From NCBI GenBank assembly GCA_001800975.1, contig MGWK01000003.1, positions 1 through 33,847 of the forward strand: a stretch of DNA of 33,847 nucleotides, given 5' to 3'. The translations under genes were made by a program, and so were the position numbers. The stretch is from Flavobacteria bacterium RIFCSPLOWO2_12_FULL_35_11 (lineage in GTDB: Bacteria > Bacteroidota > Bacteroidia > Flavobacteriales > Flavobacteriaceae). This document shows positions 16,906 through 24,669 of this stretch, piece by piece. The notes under the pieces are model-generated. The model did not search any database. It was not told where the DNA came from and saw only the letters and a program-made list of their open reading frames with translations. Within the stretch, counting starts at the first letter, position 1, and each line of letters starts with the position of its first letter.

Positions 16906-17213
16906 ACATCTGTTTTTAAATTATAGTTTGATTAATATTTGTGAATCTTAAATTAAAAATTTCCGCTTTTATTTAATTTTTTTTCAATAAGGAAAATTCA
17001 AATATAGTAATAACTCTCTAATGAGTTATTGAGAATAATGACAATAGTACAAAAAAAAACATACTTCTAAAAAAAATATATAATTATTTTTTAAATTTTT
17101 AAATAAAGAAAAGGGTGTGTTATTTTTCATTAAAAAAACAACACACCCTTTAAATTAATGTCAAATCTACAGCAATATCGGACTTTCAGAAGTGTCACAA
17201 AATCATAAGCGAA
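16906..17213 (-). promoter_or_regulatory. Region upstream of susC with a terminator and an inverted repeat
   Basis: Two structures stand out in this 308-bp gene-free stretch. A hairpin at 17110-17151 (AAGGGTGTGTT with AACACACCCTT), followed on the minus strand by a U-rich TTCTTTATTT, ends the S9 peptidase transcript. An 8-bp inverted repeat at 17009-17030 (AATAACTC, six bases, GAGTTATT) may be an operator for susC. I did not find an exact TAnnTTTG box with a proper -33 partner here. Confidence 0.6.
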
Positions 17214-19214
17214 CTATTTTATATGGCTGTCAAACCATTTAATATATCTTTCATATCTGTCTTTTATAAAAGAAGGTCGTTCTAGTCCGTGGGATTCTCC
17301 AGGATAAACAACCAATAATGTTTCTCTGCCCAAACGTTTCATAGCCTGATACATTTGTTCAGAATTAAGAATAGGTACATTCCAGTCATCGCTGCCGCCC
17401 ATCCATAAAGTTGGTGTGGTAATTTTTTCGACATCATTAAACGGTGATAGTTTTTCCCAGCCTTCAGCATTCTCCCAAGGAAGCCCCAATTCAAGTTCCC
17501 AAGTTAATTGATAGTGATCGTGACCATAATTGGCTCGGTAAAGTGACTCACTTGCGCCTGAAACAGCACCCTTAAATCGTTTTGTTTTTGTAATCACATA
17601 ATTTGTTAAAATACCGCCATAAGACCAGCCTCCAACGCCTAAACGATTTGGATCTGCATAACCTTGGGCAATAACATAATCAACGCCAGCCATAACATCT
17701 TGATAATCTTTGTTTCCCCAATCTGCAAATAAAGCCTCGGAAAATGGTTGCCCATATCCAGAAGATCCTCTGGGGTTTATAAGAAGGGTTACATAGCCAT
17801 TGGCAGCAAACAATTGTGCGGAATCATTAAAATCAAACTCATATTGGCTAACCGGACCGCCATGAAGCCATAAAATTACTGGGTATTTTGTTTTTGGATT
17901 AAATCCTAAAGGTTTTACCACAAAACCTTCAATGTCAGTACCATCCTCACTTTTAAAATGAATCTTTTCAATAACGGGTTTTTGTGCCTTATCCAATATT
18001 TCATCATTTACGGATGTTAATTTCTTTATTTCATTATTTTCAAAAGTGTATACTTCATAAGGTTGGTTACTTTTACCTAACAAGGGAGCGATCATAGAAC
18101 CATTTAATGAATAGTCACCAATGCTGAAATCACCTTGAATCACCCTTTCAAAATTTTCTCCTGAAGTACCAACCGAGCCAATAATACTGGTGCCATTTTC
18201 TTCAATCAAAAAATAAATCAATTTTCCGTCATTGGAAAATTTGGGTTTATTAATATTTCGGTCAAGGCTCTCGACAAGTAATTTATGAGGTCCTCCCAAA
18301 GCTGGAGTGATGGCCATTTTTTGTGTTGCATACCACATGGCTTTGGCGTCAATAATTGTGGTGTGGACGATAGACTTTCCATCAGGGCTCCAGGCTGGGG
18401 CATTGTCGGCATTTGGGTTTGTGGTCACTTGTCGCAAAGTTTTTCCTTTATCCTTATTGTCCGGGGAAACTATCCAAATATCTGTATTGGAATTTCCGTC
18501 CTGATTGTCGGTTCTGTTGCTTACAAAGGCAATGGATTTTCCATCAGGGCTCCAAACCGGACTTTTATCATCAAAATCTCCTGAAGTTATCTGAACCGGG
18601 ATAGAATCTCCTGGCGTAAAAATATAAAGATGGGTTCGGTAACGGTCAAGATAACCTTCATAATCCTTTTTAAACTGTAAGCGATCTATAATAACCGGTT
18701 TTGCCTTTTTGTCATCTTCTTTATCTGCCGTTAATTCTTCGGGCTTTGGGTCTTTTATGCTTAATAAAAGTCTTTTGCCGTCAGGCGCCCATTCGTAACC
18801 CGAAACCCCTTGTTTTATTTTTGTTAATTGTTGTGCATCTCCGCCATTTCTGTTAAGTATCCATACCTGTGCTTTTTCATCAGGCTGTTTTGCAATAAAT
18901 GACAAGTATTTGTTGTCTGGACTCCAGCGAGGTTCCTTTGCCGAATAAAATTCTTTTGAAGTCATTGGAATAGCTTCTCCTCCTTGGGAAGAAATCATCC
19001 AAAGTTGCGTTTCGGCTTTGTCTTTTTTTAGATTGGCTTCTGAGGTGGTGTATGCAACCCATTTTCCGTCTGGACTAATTTGAGGATTGCTTACCGATTT
19101 TAATTTCATCAGGTCATCAATGGCAATCGCTTTTTTTGTTTCTTGTGAAGAGGATTCAAAATAAATTAAAAACAGAAAGGTAAAGGAGAAAAATTTTAGC
19201 ATTTTAGAACTCAT
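17214..19214 (-). CDS. Secreted S9-family serine peptidase (acylaminoacyl-/dipeptidyl-peptidase type)
   Basis: This 666-residue exported peptidase would cleave short peptides. The signal peptide covers about residues 1-23 (ending in FESSSQ). An N-terminal beta-propeller (about 30-405) carries repeated W-SPDGK motifs: ISPDGKWVAY, WSPDNKYLSF, WAPDGKRLLL, WSPDGKSIAF and WSPDGKSIVH. The C-terminal alpha/beta-hydrolase domain has HGGPVSQYEF and NPRGSSGYG. Its triad is S531 in GGWSYGG, D610 (or D609) in GGSDDWNVP, and H642 in GESHGLERP. Translation may start at ATG 19214 or at ATG 19202. It is transcribed toward susC, but a hairpin lies between them. Together with the M14 enzyme it brackets the SusCD pair. 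Confidence 0.94.
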   Translation of the reverse strand: MSSKMLKFFSFTFLFLIYFESSSQETKKAIAIDDLMKLKSVSNPQISPDGKWVAYTTSEANLKKDKAETQLWMISSQGGEAIPMTSKEFYSAKEPRWSPDNKYLSFIAKQPDEKAQVWILNRNGGDAQQLTKIKQGVSGYEWAPDGKRLLLSIKDPKPEELTADKEDDKKAKPVIIDRLQFKKDYEGYLDRYRTHLYIFTPGDSIPVQITSGDFDDKSPVWSPDGKSIAFVSNRTDNQDGNSNTDIWIVSPDNKDKGKTLRQVTTNPNADNAPAWSPDGKSIVHTTIIDAKAMWYATQKMAITPALGGPHKLLVESLDRNINKPKFSNDGKLIYFLIEENGTSIIGSVGTSGENFERVIQGDFSIGDYSLNGSMIAPLLGKSNQPYEVYTFENNEIKKLTSVNDEILDKAQKPVIEKIHFKSEDGTDIEGFVVKPLGFNPKTKYPVILWLHGGPVSQYEFDFNDSAQLFAANGYVTLLINPRGSSGYGQPFSEALFADWGNKDYQDVMAGVDYVIAQGYADPNRLGVGGWSYGGILTNYVITKTKRFKGAVSGASESLYRANYGHDHYQLTWELELGLPWENAEGWEKLSPFNDVEKITTPTLWMGGSDDWNVPILNSEQMYQAMKRLGRETLLVVYPGESHGLERPSFIKDRYERYIKWFDSHIK

Positions 19215-19370
19215 AATGGTTGTTTTTTGATTTGATGTTAAAAGCGTACTGTTTCATAAAGAAACTTTTATTTAGGATAACAATTTTAATAAAATAAAAT
19301 CGATTTATTCTAATAAAAAAAAATTTCTTTTTTTATTAAGTTTAAAGTGCGGAAACTTATTAATGATTTT

Positions 19371-19559
19371 TTAATATAAAAATTTAACGGGGTAATTTAT
19401 TTTTTTGCACTTTAAATAGTTAAATATTAGGATGATATGCCTAAGCGCTTTTAATTTATTTTGTTGTTTTATTGGGTTATTGGTTAATAATTTGGCAGAT
19501 GCATTTGTTGAAATAGAAATAGCTGAAACAGCAAAAATTATAAAAAGGTGGTTTTTCAT
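19371..19559 (-). CDS. Possible small exported peptide (uncertain ORF)
   Basis: This is a 62-residue frame that I do not recognise. Residues 1-22 look like a signal peptide (MKNHLFIIFAVSAISISTNA followed by SA). The remainder is basic and hydrophobic (KKINYPVKFLY at the end). There is no convincing promoter upstream, and the ORF sits in a very AT-rich stretch where such frames can arise by chance. The signal-like start is the only support. Confidence 0.25.
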   Translation of the reverse strand: MKNHLFIIFAVSAISISTNASAKLLTNNPIKQQNKLKALRHIILIFNYLKCKKINYPVKFLY

Positions 19560-19798
19560 GTAGCCAAAAATTTAAAGGCTAAATGTAATTAAATAAATTT
19601 AATTTTAGGGCTGTTGTAGGAACAAGCAATAGGTAAATTGCGATAAAATTAACGCAAGTGGCAAAAGCCTATTTTAACTGGAGTAAGGGGGAATTCCGCC
19701 TTAGCCTTTAATAAAATTTTAATGCAGAAGAACTATCCGCAAAAATGGACAGAAATTCGTTAATAGTGATTATATTTGGTATTTAAATCTTATAAATT
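19560..19798. other. Gene-free stretch upstream of the Pro-rich gene
   Basis: A short stem (TAGCC/GGCTA, 19560-19580) and an imperfect hairpin TAAGGGGGAATTCCGCCTTA (about 19684-19703) are visible. So is a TATATTTG -7 box at 19771-19778. Nothing else is recognisable. The 19215-19370 part on the other side of the small ORF is AT-rich and blank. Confidence 0.4.
19771..19778 (+). promoter_or_regulatory. -7 box of the Pro-rich repeat gene
   Basis: TATATTTG is an exact TAnnTTTG match, 20 bp before the ATG at 19799. No TTG is present at the proper distance upstream, so the promoter is only partly supported. Confidence 0.5.
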
Positions 19799-20017
19799 AT
19801 GAAAAAAGAGATTGTTAAAGGCACTATTCCTGAAAAACCGCTTATTGATATCCCTCCGGAAAAACCATTGATTGATGTCCCGGTTCCTGAGAAACCGTCT
19901 ATTGATGTGCCTATTCCTGAAGAACCGCTTATTGATATTCCTATTCCTGAAAAACCTGATATCGATGTTCCCGTGCCGGACAAACCGGAGATTAATGTGC
20001 CTTTTCCAAAAAAATAA
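19799..20017 (+). CDS. Small protein of six Pro-rich decapeptide repeats
   Basis: This 72-residue protein has no signal peptide and no cysteine. After MKKEIVKGTI it consists of six repeats of the pattern P-E-K-P-x-I-D-V/I-P-V/I, from residue 11 to 69 (the first unit lacks the last residue), ending FPKK. Prolines fall at positions 1, 4 and 9 of each unit and acidic residues at 2 and 7. This suggests an extended polyproline-like rod or beta-solenoid edge rather than a globular domain. The DNA repeats differ mostly at third positions (CCT/CCG, GAA/GAG, ATT/ATC), as expected for a translated, selected protein. A -7 box lies upstream. The function is unknown. I recall small Pro/Glu-rich proteins in other Flavobacteriia, but cannot link this one to a family. 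Confidence 0.7.
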   Translation: MKKEIVKGTIPEKPLIDIPPEKPLIDVPVPEKPSIDVPIPEEPLIDIPIPEKPDIDVPVPDKPEINVPFPKK

Positions 20018-20166
20018 GCATAACAATGATGTATTAAAAATTTTATTTTAATATTTGGCGTTTGTAAATAAATTTTAAAAACAAATTTTTTATAAATGTA
20101 CTTAAGAATGGTTTAATTTATCAAAAGCCATAAAACCGTACTTTTATAGAAATTAAATGTTTTATT

Positions 20167-20829
20167 ATGAATGAAGATTCTGGCGAATGCGAAAATACCA
20201 CGTATGATTTTGAAAAACATTGGAATGCGGCTTACCAAAAATCCCCCATCACCAATTTGGGCTGGTATGAAGAAAATCCGACGCCATCCGTCGAACTGAT
20301 TGAAGCCTGTAATTTGTCCAAGGATGCCTTAATTTTTAATGCGGGAGCAGGTGCAACCACCTTGATTTCGGAATTATTGAAAAAAGGTTATGTAAATATG
20401 ATGCTGAACGACATTGCCACAGCGGCTTTAGCCGAGTTGGAAAGCCATCTGCCTCCATATAAAAATGCCCATATCCAATTTGTGGTGGACGATTTAACCA
20501 ATCCTTCCGAATTATTGAAATTAAAAAATGTCGATTTGTGGCATGACAGGGCGGTGTTGCATTTTTTTACGGAAGAAAAGCAACAAAAAGCATATTTTGA
20601 CTTGCTGAAAGCGGCTTTAAAACCAAAAGGATTCGTAATTTTGGCCGAGTTTAATTTAGAGGGTGCTAAAAAATGCAGCGGATTGGACGTGTTTAATTAC
20701 AATGAAGAAATGCTTCAGGAACGCTTGGGAAGCGATTTTGAATTGTTGAAATCATTCAATTATACGTACATCCAGCCTTCAGGAAATACCAAAGAATATG
20801 TGTATACCTTGTTTCAGAAAAAATCTTAA
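20167..20829 (+). CDS. Class I SAM-dependent methyltransferase
   Basis: This 220-residue cytosolic Rossmann-fold methyltransferase has motif I at IFNAGAGATTLISELL (about 57-72) and the acidic post-I residue in MMLNDIATAALAELE. Motif II/IV is VVDDLTNP, then VDLWHDRAVLHFF, and the C-terminal beta-hairpin region ends TKEYVYTLFQ. The opening HWNAAYQKSPITNLGWYEENP and the HDRAVLHF motif mark a widespread bacterial subfamily whose substrate I do not know. The Asp that usually starts motif I (D-x-G-x-G) is Asn here. bshC begins 6 bp after the stop, so the two are co-transcribed. A role in thiol metabolism is possible but rests only on that neighbour. Confidence 0.85.
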   Translation: MNEDSGECENTTYDFEKHWNAAYQKSPITNLGWYEENPTPSVELIEACNLSKDALIFNAGAGATTLISELLKKGYVNMMLNDIATAALAELESHLPPYKNAHIQFVVDDLTNPSELLKLKNVDLWHDRAVLHFFTEEKQQKAYFDLLKAALKPKGFVILAEFNLEGAKKCSGLDVFNYNEEMLQERLGSDFELLKSFNYTYIQPSGNTKEYVYTLFQKKS

Positions 20830-20835
20830 AGGCTA

Positions 20836-22431
20836 ATGGGCGTGCATCATATCCCTTTTAAAGCCACTGGTTATTTTTCTCAGCTAATTTGTGATTATTT
20901 GGACAAAAAGCCTGGATTATCCGAATTTTACGGGAACTTTCCAGATCTTGAAGGTTTTAAAAATCAGATTCAATCAAAAAAAACGGCATTCCAAGCGCAG
21001 TCGAGAAAACGCTTGGCAGCTGCGTTGGACCAGCAATATAACACAACTTCCGTTTCGGAGCAGACTGCGCAAAATATAGCGGCGCTGTTGGACGAAAATA
21101 CGTTTACGGTCACGACCGGTCACCAATTGAATATTTTTACCGGCCCCTTATATTTTTTGTATAAAATTGTGACCGCCATAAACTTGGCCGACAAATTAAA
21201 AAAGGAGTTTCCGCAGCAAAATTTTGTGCCGATATATTGGATGGCAACGGAAGACCACGATTTTGAGGAAATTCAGTATTTCAATATCCAAGACACAAAA
21301 ATAAGCTGGAATAGGGAAAGCAGCGGAGCGGTGGGCCGATTGAAAACAGACGGATTCGAGGTTGTTTATAAGGAATTTTCAGCACTTTTGGGAACTTCCC
21401 AAAACGCCGATTTGTTGCGTGAATTGTTCAAAAATGCCTATTTAAAACACGACAATTTGGCGGAAGCCACACGCTATTTGGTGAATGAACTTTTTGGAGC
21501 GTACGGACTCGTCATTGTTGATGGCGATGATGCCAAGCTGAAAAATTCATTGGCGCCTTTTGTGAAAGCCGAATTGCTTCACCAAACTTCTTTTAAGCAT
21601 GTTTCCGAAACGAATAAAAGATTGGAAGCCCATTATAAAATTCAGGTAAATCCAAGAGAAATTAACCTGTTTTACCTGAAAGATGCCATAAGGGAGCGCA
21701 TCATTTTTGAAAACGATCTTTTTAAAGTGAACAATACAAACCTTACTTTTTCGGAAAATGAAATATTGGAGGAAGTTGGGGAACATCCCGAGCGTTTTAG
21801 CCCTAACGTGCTCTTGCGTCCGCTTTACCAGGAAATCATCTTGCCAAACCTTGCCTATATTGGCGGAGGCGGGGAGCTGGCTTACTGGTTTCAGTTAAAA
21901 GATTATTTCAATGAAGTAAATATCCCTTTTCCAATCTTGGTGTTGCGGAATTCGGTGTTGCTGGCCACCAAAAAACAGCTGCATAAGCTCGATAAATTAA
22001 GTATTTCAGTTCCTGAAATTTTTAGCAAACAAGAAACTTTAATCGCAAATGTCATTACGAAACTTTCAGAAATGAACATCGATTTTTCGGAACAAATAAA
22101 ATTCCTGCAACAGCAATTTGCCGATTTAAAAGTACTTGCCAAAAAAACCGACCCTACGTTTTTGAGTGCGGTGAATGCCCAAGAGAAAAAACAGTTGAAC
22201 GGATTGGATAAGTTGGAGAAACGCTTGTTAAAAGCGCAAAAGCGCAAACTTTCTGATGTGGTTGATCGCATTATGGAAGTGCAAAACGAATTGTTTCCCC
22301 ACCAAAGTCTGCAGGAACGCAATCAAAGTTTTTCAGTATTTTATGAAGCAATAGGAGTAGACCTTATCCCATCCTTGCTAAAAAATACCGACCCGTTGAA
22401 ATTTGAGTTTACCGTAATTGAATTTATGTAA
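20836..22431 (+). CDS. bshC: Bacillithiol biosynthesis cysteine-adding enzyme BshC
   Basis: BshC carries out the last step of bacillithiol synthesis, adding cysteine to glucosaminyl-malate. The 531-residue length is normal. The Rossmann-like core shows TTGHQLNIFTGPLYFLYKI (93-111), FVPIYWMATEDHDFEEI (130-146) and VIVDGDDAKLKN. LYQEIILPNLAYIGGGGELAYW is followed by FPILVLRNS. A coiled-coil insertion (about 395-505) precedes the C-terminal NTDPLKFEFTVIEF. These are the recurring BshC features. The gene is co-transcribed with the methyltransferase. Its last 8 bp overlap the end of the convergent gene on the other strand. bshA and bshB are not in the window. Confidence 0.95.
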   Translation: MGVHHIPFKATGYFSQLICDYLDKKPGLSEFYGNFPDLEGFKNQIQSKKTAFQAQSRKRLAAALDQQYNTTSVSEQTAQNIAALLDENTFTVTTGHQLNIFTGPLYFLYKIVTAINLADKLKKEFPQQNFVPIYWMATEDHDFEEIQYFNIQDTKISWNRESSGAVGRLKTDGFEVVYKEFSALLGTSQNADLLRELFKNAYLKHDNLAEATRYLVNELFGAYGLVIVDGDDAKLKNSLAPFVKAELLHQTSFKHVSETNKRLEAHYKIQVNPREINLFYLKDAIRERIIFENDLFKVNNTNLTFSENEILEEVGEHPERFSPNVLLRPLYQEIILPNLAYIGGGGELAYWFQLKDYFNEVNIPFPILVLRNSVLLATKKQLHKLDKLSISVPEIFSKQETLIANVITKLSEMNIDFSEQIKFLQQQFADLKVLAKKTDPTFLSAVNAQEKKQLNGLDKLEKRLLKAQKRKLSDVVDRIMEVQNELFPHQSLQERNQSFSVFYEAIGVDLIPSLLKNTDPLKFEFTVIEFM

Positions 22432-22849
22432 GAATCGGATTAAATGCAAGAATTTTATCCTTGAAGTTGTACTGAATTTCCAGCACACGTTCGTTTTTTA
22501 TTTTTACGGTTTCTTCTTCCGTTAATTCAAAATCTATTTCCGTGTAATGGGCCATTGTGTTTTTAATTTGGTTGGAAGCAACATAGGTATTGTCCGAACT
22601 CAGCACTAAGGAATCCTTATCAAAAACAAAGGTTAGCGTGCAGCCTGTCCGTTTTATTTTGGTCGAAAATTCGCCGATAATAATGGTTTTGATAAAAGGA
22701 AATCCACCCAATTCTTCAATATCCAGATACACGGCATTGCCGCTGTTTTCGCCATATTTTGTCCCGCCTTTAAAATCAATTTCAGAAATGAGCGCTAAAG
22801 AGCTTGGAACTTTTTGGGATTTGAAGAGATTTGAGAAGGAAAATGCCAT
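22424..22849 (-). CDS. Unknown protein, 141 aa
   Basis: I do not recognise this gene. The product is soluble, with no signal peptide or membrane segment, and looks beta-rich (alternating strands such as GGFPFIKTIIIGEFSTKIKRTG and TLTFVFDKDSLVLS). One Cys (in RTGCTL) and a charged C-terminal half (ELTEEETVKIKNERVLEI) are visible. It ends within the last codons of bshC on the opposite strand. It lies 13-17 bp from the downstream end of the next minus-strand gene, whose start is upstream, so it is likely the last gene of that transcript. A stress or folding-related role cannot be argued from sequence. Confidence 0.75.
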   Translation of the reverse strand: MAFSFSNLFKSQKVPSSLALISEIDFKGGTKYGENSGNAVYLDIEELGGFPFIKTIIIGEFSTKIKRTGCTLTFVFDKDSLVLSSDNTYVASNQIKNTMAHYTEIDFELTEEETVKIKNERVLEIQYNFKDKILAFNPILT

Positions 22850-22865
22850 AATATTTATTGGGTTT

Positions 22866-23288
22866 CTAGTTATGATAAGCTTGGTTGTGTGCCAACTGTG
22901 CTCCGCAATTTGTGCAATTAGATGCGGTGCCGGATCCGCCGTAGCATCCTTTGGCGCAGGTGTAATGGTAAATGCCTAAGGCATTTTGTGCAGGAGACGG
23001 CTGTGCAGGTGTATTGGTAGCGGGAGCGCCCATATTATTGGGTACTTTTATGGGCCCGTTTTTCATAAAATCTTGGTTGTGAAAGGCAGTATTGTGTAAA
23101 TAGGGATTTTTGCAGACCGGACAATTGCCTGCCGCATCACCGCCGCTGTTTTCGCACTTATTTGCGCAAACATAATGTTTTAAGGAAGCGGTGGCCTTAT
23201 TTTTATCTACGATTGGTGCTGGTTTTTTCTCTTTGCAAGAAATCGAAATGACCATAACAACAAATAAAAGGATTTTCAATGCTTTCAT
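22866..23288 (-). CDS. Lipoprotein with two Cys/His metal-site repeats
   Basis: This 140-residue predicted lipoprotein has a signal peptide ending ISISC with the lipid-bearing Cys at 18. It then carries two copies of one motif, joined by a Pro/Asn/Ala-rich linker (about 72-105). Copy 1 is at about 39-71 (C41, C45, C56, C59, H65, H70) and copy 2 at about 109-140 (C111, C115, C125, C128, H134, H139). The pattern Y-x-C-A-x3-C ... N-C-x2-C ... L-x-H-N-x-A-x-H-N is shared. It resembles the short heavy-metal-binding domains (Y-T-C-P-x-C type) found on efflux proteins, but the spacing differs. Binding of a soft or transition metal outside the inner membrane is inferred. The start ATG 23288 gives a proper lipoprotein signal; an upstream frame extension does not. 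Confidence 0.82.
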   Translation of the reverse strand: MKALKILLFVVMVISISCKEKKPAPIVDKNKATASLKHYVCANKCENSGGDAAGNCPVCKNPYLHNTAFHNQDFMKNGPIKVPNNMGAPATNTPAQPSPAQNALGIYHYTCAKGCYGGSGTASNCTNCGAQLAHNQAYHN

Positions 23289-23415
23289 AGTAATCGGTAT
23301 TTCTGAATAACTGAATATCCACAAATATAATAAAATTTATAGGAAGGCAAAAGGAAGTTTTGGGTTAAAAGTTTGTTTTGTTGCTGAACCTTAAAAAACT
23401 TTAACCTTTCAACTT

Positions 23416-24567
23416 TTAACTTTTCAATTTAACTTTCTCGCTTAGCGCATCTTTATGCACCATCACCGAAATTGTTTTCAGCCTGAAAAAAGCCTTGCTC
23501 ATATACACATAACCGTCGTTGCCTATGCGATCGCCTGTGGTTCCCCAAGAATTCTTTACCTTATAATATTCAGTGCCGTTTTGGTCTTTTGCCAAGCCAA
23601 CAATATGCATTAAATGGTCGTCTGTTGTGTTGTAATTCTCAAATTCCTGTTGTCTGAATTCGGGTGTGACCATAGTTTCTTCCAAAATGTAGGTCAGTGC
23701 TTTTTCATTATTTTCACTATTTTTAGGAACAACGGCAACTCCGTATTTTTGCGAAAAAGTTTTTTCGGAAACATCGCAATCCAAAGACAAAGTATAGCCA
23801 TTTTTCAGTGCGGTATCAACTTCATTAACCAACGCTTCAAGCGGAATATTGTAAAAAACACCATTTGCAAAGTTGTCGGGAATATTTAAAATAAACGATG
23901 TGTAAAAGGGTTGTTGCAAAAAAGAGGTCAGCGTGATGTAATTTGAAGTATTTATCTTAGTCATTTCCAGGAAGGACATGGGCGTATAAACGGCACCATT
24001 GTAAATGAAATTTTCTGGAGCTTTGCCGAGTTGTGCATCTAAAATAGAATCTGTAGCAATCTTCCAGCTTTTTGCTGCGGATTTATGGTCATTTTTAATG
24101 TAACTGTCTAAAACGGCTTTAAGTTCGGGGACAATTTTTGAATGATCGTGATTGGCGGCATCATTCAGCAATCCGGAATAGGCAGTCTCGGGAAGCAGTC
24201 CGTTTAATTGAATGGAATTCATAACATCATGGGCCAATCCGCCTTCGCCAAATTGAGCAGTGCCTTGTCGCATTACATAATTCCATGCTTTTGCGTCGTA
24301 TGTTTTTCTGACATTATACATTTCAGAAACATCTATCATTACTCCTGTATTTCTGTAAATTTCTGATTCAATAAATGAAGAGGCAGAAAAACTCCAGCAG
24401 GTTCCCGTATTTCCCTGATGTTTTACCGCAGAGGCCTCAATGTCTATAATCGGCGTAAATTGATAGGTTTGTTCTGTTGGAATATTAACTTTTACAACGG
24501 CATTTTCCTGGGCGTAAAAGAAAGTGGTACTTAATAATAATACGATTGCAATTAAATTTTTTTTCAT
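23416..24567 (-). CDS. Secreted C1-family cysteine peptidase (bleomycin hydrolase-like)
   Basis: This 383-residue exported peptidase has a signal peptide at residues 1-19 (ending FFYAQ). The papain-type active site is complete. Q51 (oxyanion hole) and C57 lie in HQGNTGTCWSFS, H321 is in TDDHLMHIVGLA, and N339 is in YYKVKNSWG. The order and the long insert between Cys and His match the C1B branch (bleomycin hydrolase / aminopeptidase C). Those enzymes are cytosolic in many organisms, so export is a feature of this subgroup. ATG 24567 is chosen because it starts the signal peptide; an in-frame codon at 24582 adds only MTNLQ. It could supply peptides like the S9 and M14 enzymes upstream, but it is not in their operon. 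Confidence 0.92.
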   Translation of the reverse strand: MKKNLIAIVLLLSTTFFYAQENAVVKVNIPTEQTYQFTPIIDIEASAVKHQGNTGTCWSFSASSFIESEIYRNTGVMIDVSEMYNVRKTYDAKAWNYVMRQGTAQFGEGGLAHDVMNSIQLNGLLPETAYSGLLNDAANHDHSKIVPELKAVLDSYIKNDHKSAAKSWKIATDSILDAQLGKAPENFIYNGAVYTPMSFLEMTKINTSNYITLTSFLQQPFYTSFILNIPDNFANGVFYNIPLEALVNEVDTALKNGYTLSLDCDVSEKTFSQKYGVAVVPKNSENNEKALTYILEETMVTPEFRQQEFENYNTTDDHLMHIVGLAKDQNGTEYYKVKNSWGTTGDRIGNDGYVYMSKAFFRLKTISVMVHKDALSEKVKLKS

Positions 24568-24669
24568 TTGTAAATTAGTCAATTAGCCAATATTTAGTTT
24601 TATGTTATGAAGCGAAATTAGGATTTATTTATTGTTAAAGTTAAAAACTTTAAACTTTTCAATTATTCA

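Noticed and set aside
19783-20026. Gly/Ser/Ile-repeat and Arg/Phe-repeat frames on the minus strand opposite the Pro-rich gene
   Set aside because: They are the mirror of the decapeptide repeats; repeats keep several frames open. Only the plus frame has a -7 box and third-position variation.
22424-22431. Frameshift or misannotation at the bshC end because of the overlap with the opposite gene
   Set aside because: Both stops are intact and both C termini look complete; short convergent overlaps are normal.
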